Source of the DNA: Chitinophagaceae bacterium
GTDB lineage: Bacteria > Bacteroidota > Bacteroidia > Chitinophagales > Chitinophagaceae
DNA length: 64,000 nucleotides
Assembly (NCBI GenBank): GCA_016719815.1
Contig: JADJYK010000005.1
Location: 124,001-188,000, forward strand
Reading direction: 5' to 3'
The position numbers and the translations under genes are program-made. The notes beneath the pieces were generated by a model. It made no database searches. It had not been told where the DNA came from and saw only the letters and a program-made list of their open reading frames with translations. Positions 63,991 through 64,000 of the stretch are shown here, in pieces. Position 1 is the first letter of the stretch; every line of letters begins with the position of its first letter.

Positions 63991-64000
63991 CTCATCAAAA

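Noticed and set aside
1..64000. CRISPR arrays, insertion sequences, prophage or defence islands
   Set aside because: No regularly spaced direct repeats, transposases, integrases or phage structural genes were found. All genes belong to core or envelope functions.

Overview
The window comes from a member of the Bacteroidota, most likely near Chitinophagaceae. The signs are: two SusC/SusD outer-membrane pairs, gliding and type IX secretion genes (gldE, gldD, porZ), a low-GC genome with few Shine-Dalgarno sequences, promoters of the Bacteroidota type (TTG, about 19 bases, then TAnnTTTG), and a short Bacteroidota-type basic protein of the AURKAIP1/COX24 group beside RNase G. No rRNA, tRNA, insertion sequence, prophage or CRISPR array was seen. 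The contents are mainly housekeeping.

Layout. 1-6100: a ComF fragment, radA, a YugP-type membrane protease, then a leftward set HU / TPR protein / basic mini-protein / rng. 6200-13300: rightward mutY, ssb, gldE, gldD, a DUF3109 protein, lutB and a polysaccharide deacetylase. 13270-23630: leftward EamA transporter, purH, comEC, a large uncharacterised protein, carB and a MORN protein. 23700-33400: mostly rightward M23 peptidase, bcp, a small HExxH protein, (birA leftward), rsfS, ftsH, lutC, a GGCT-like gene, lpxH, a beta-propeller protein and mscS. 33400-36400: leftward thioredoxin-like protein, lipoprotein, MerR regulator and M23 peptidase. 36600-43460: alaS, a two-PDZ protein, gatB and a TlpA-like lipoprotein. 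43500-53430: two leftward susC-susD pairs. 53600-64000: an MMPL/RND exporter, porZ-recO, an amidohydrolase, prfA, a DUF937-like protein, a candidate small RNA, VanZ and gcvH.

The most striking property is technical. About 25 single-base frame breaks fall in 17 genes that are otherwise intact, many of them core genes (radA, HU, prfA, alaS, rsfS). Most sit in short homopolymers and most are a missing base. This is the pattern of uncorrected consensus errors, not of gene decay, so I annotate each broken gene as one unit across its break. ftsH and alaS also appear to lack roughly 100 codons each at a single junction, which is a different and more serious defect.

Several genes work together. gldE/gldD and porZ belong to gliding and type IX secretion. 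rsfS, ftsH, prfA, alaS, gatB and the basic mini-protein serve translation and protein quality control. mutY, ssb, radA and recO serve DNA repair. lutB and lutC are parts of L-lactate oxidation but lie 17 kb apart. The best candidate for something undescribed is a promoter-terminator pair at 62931-63047 that encloses about 100 bases without an ORF.
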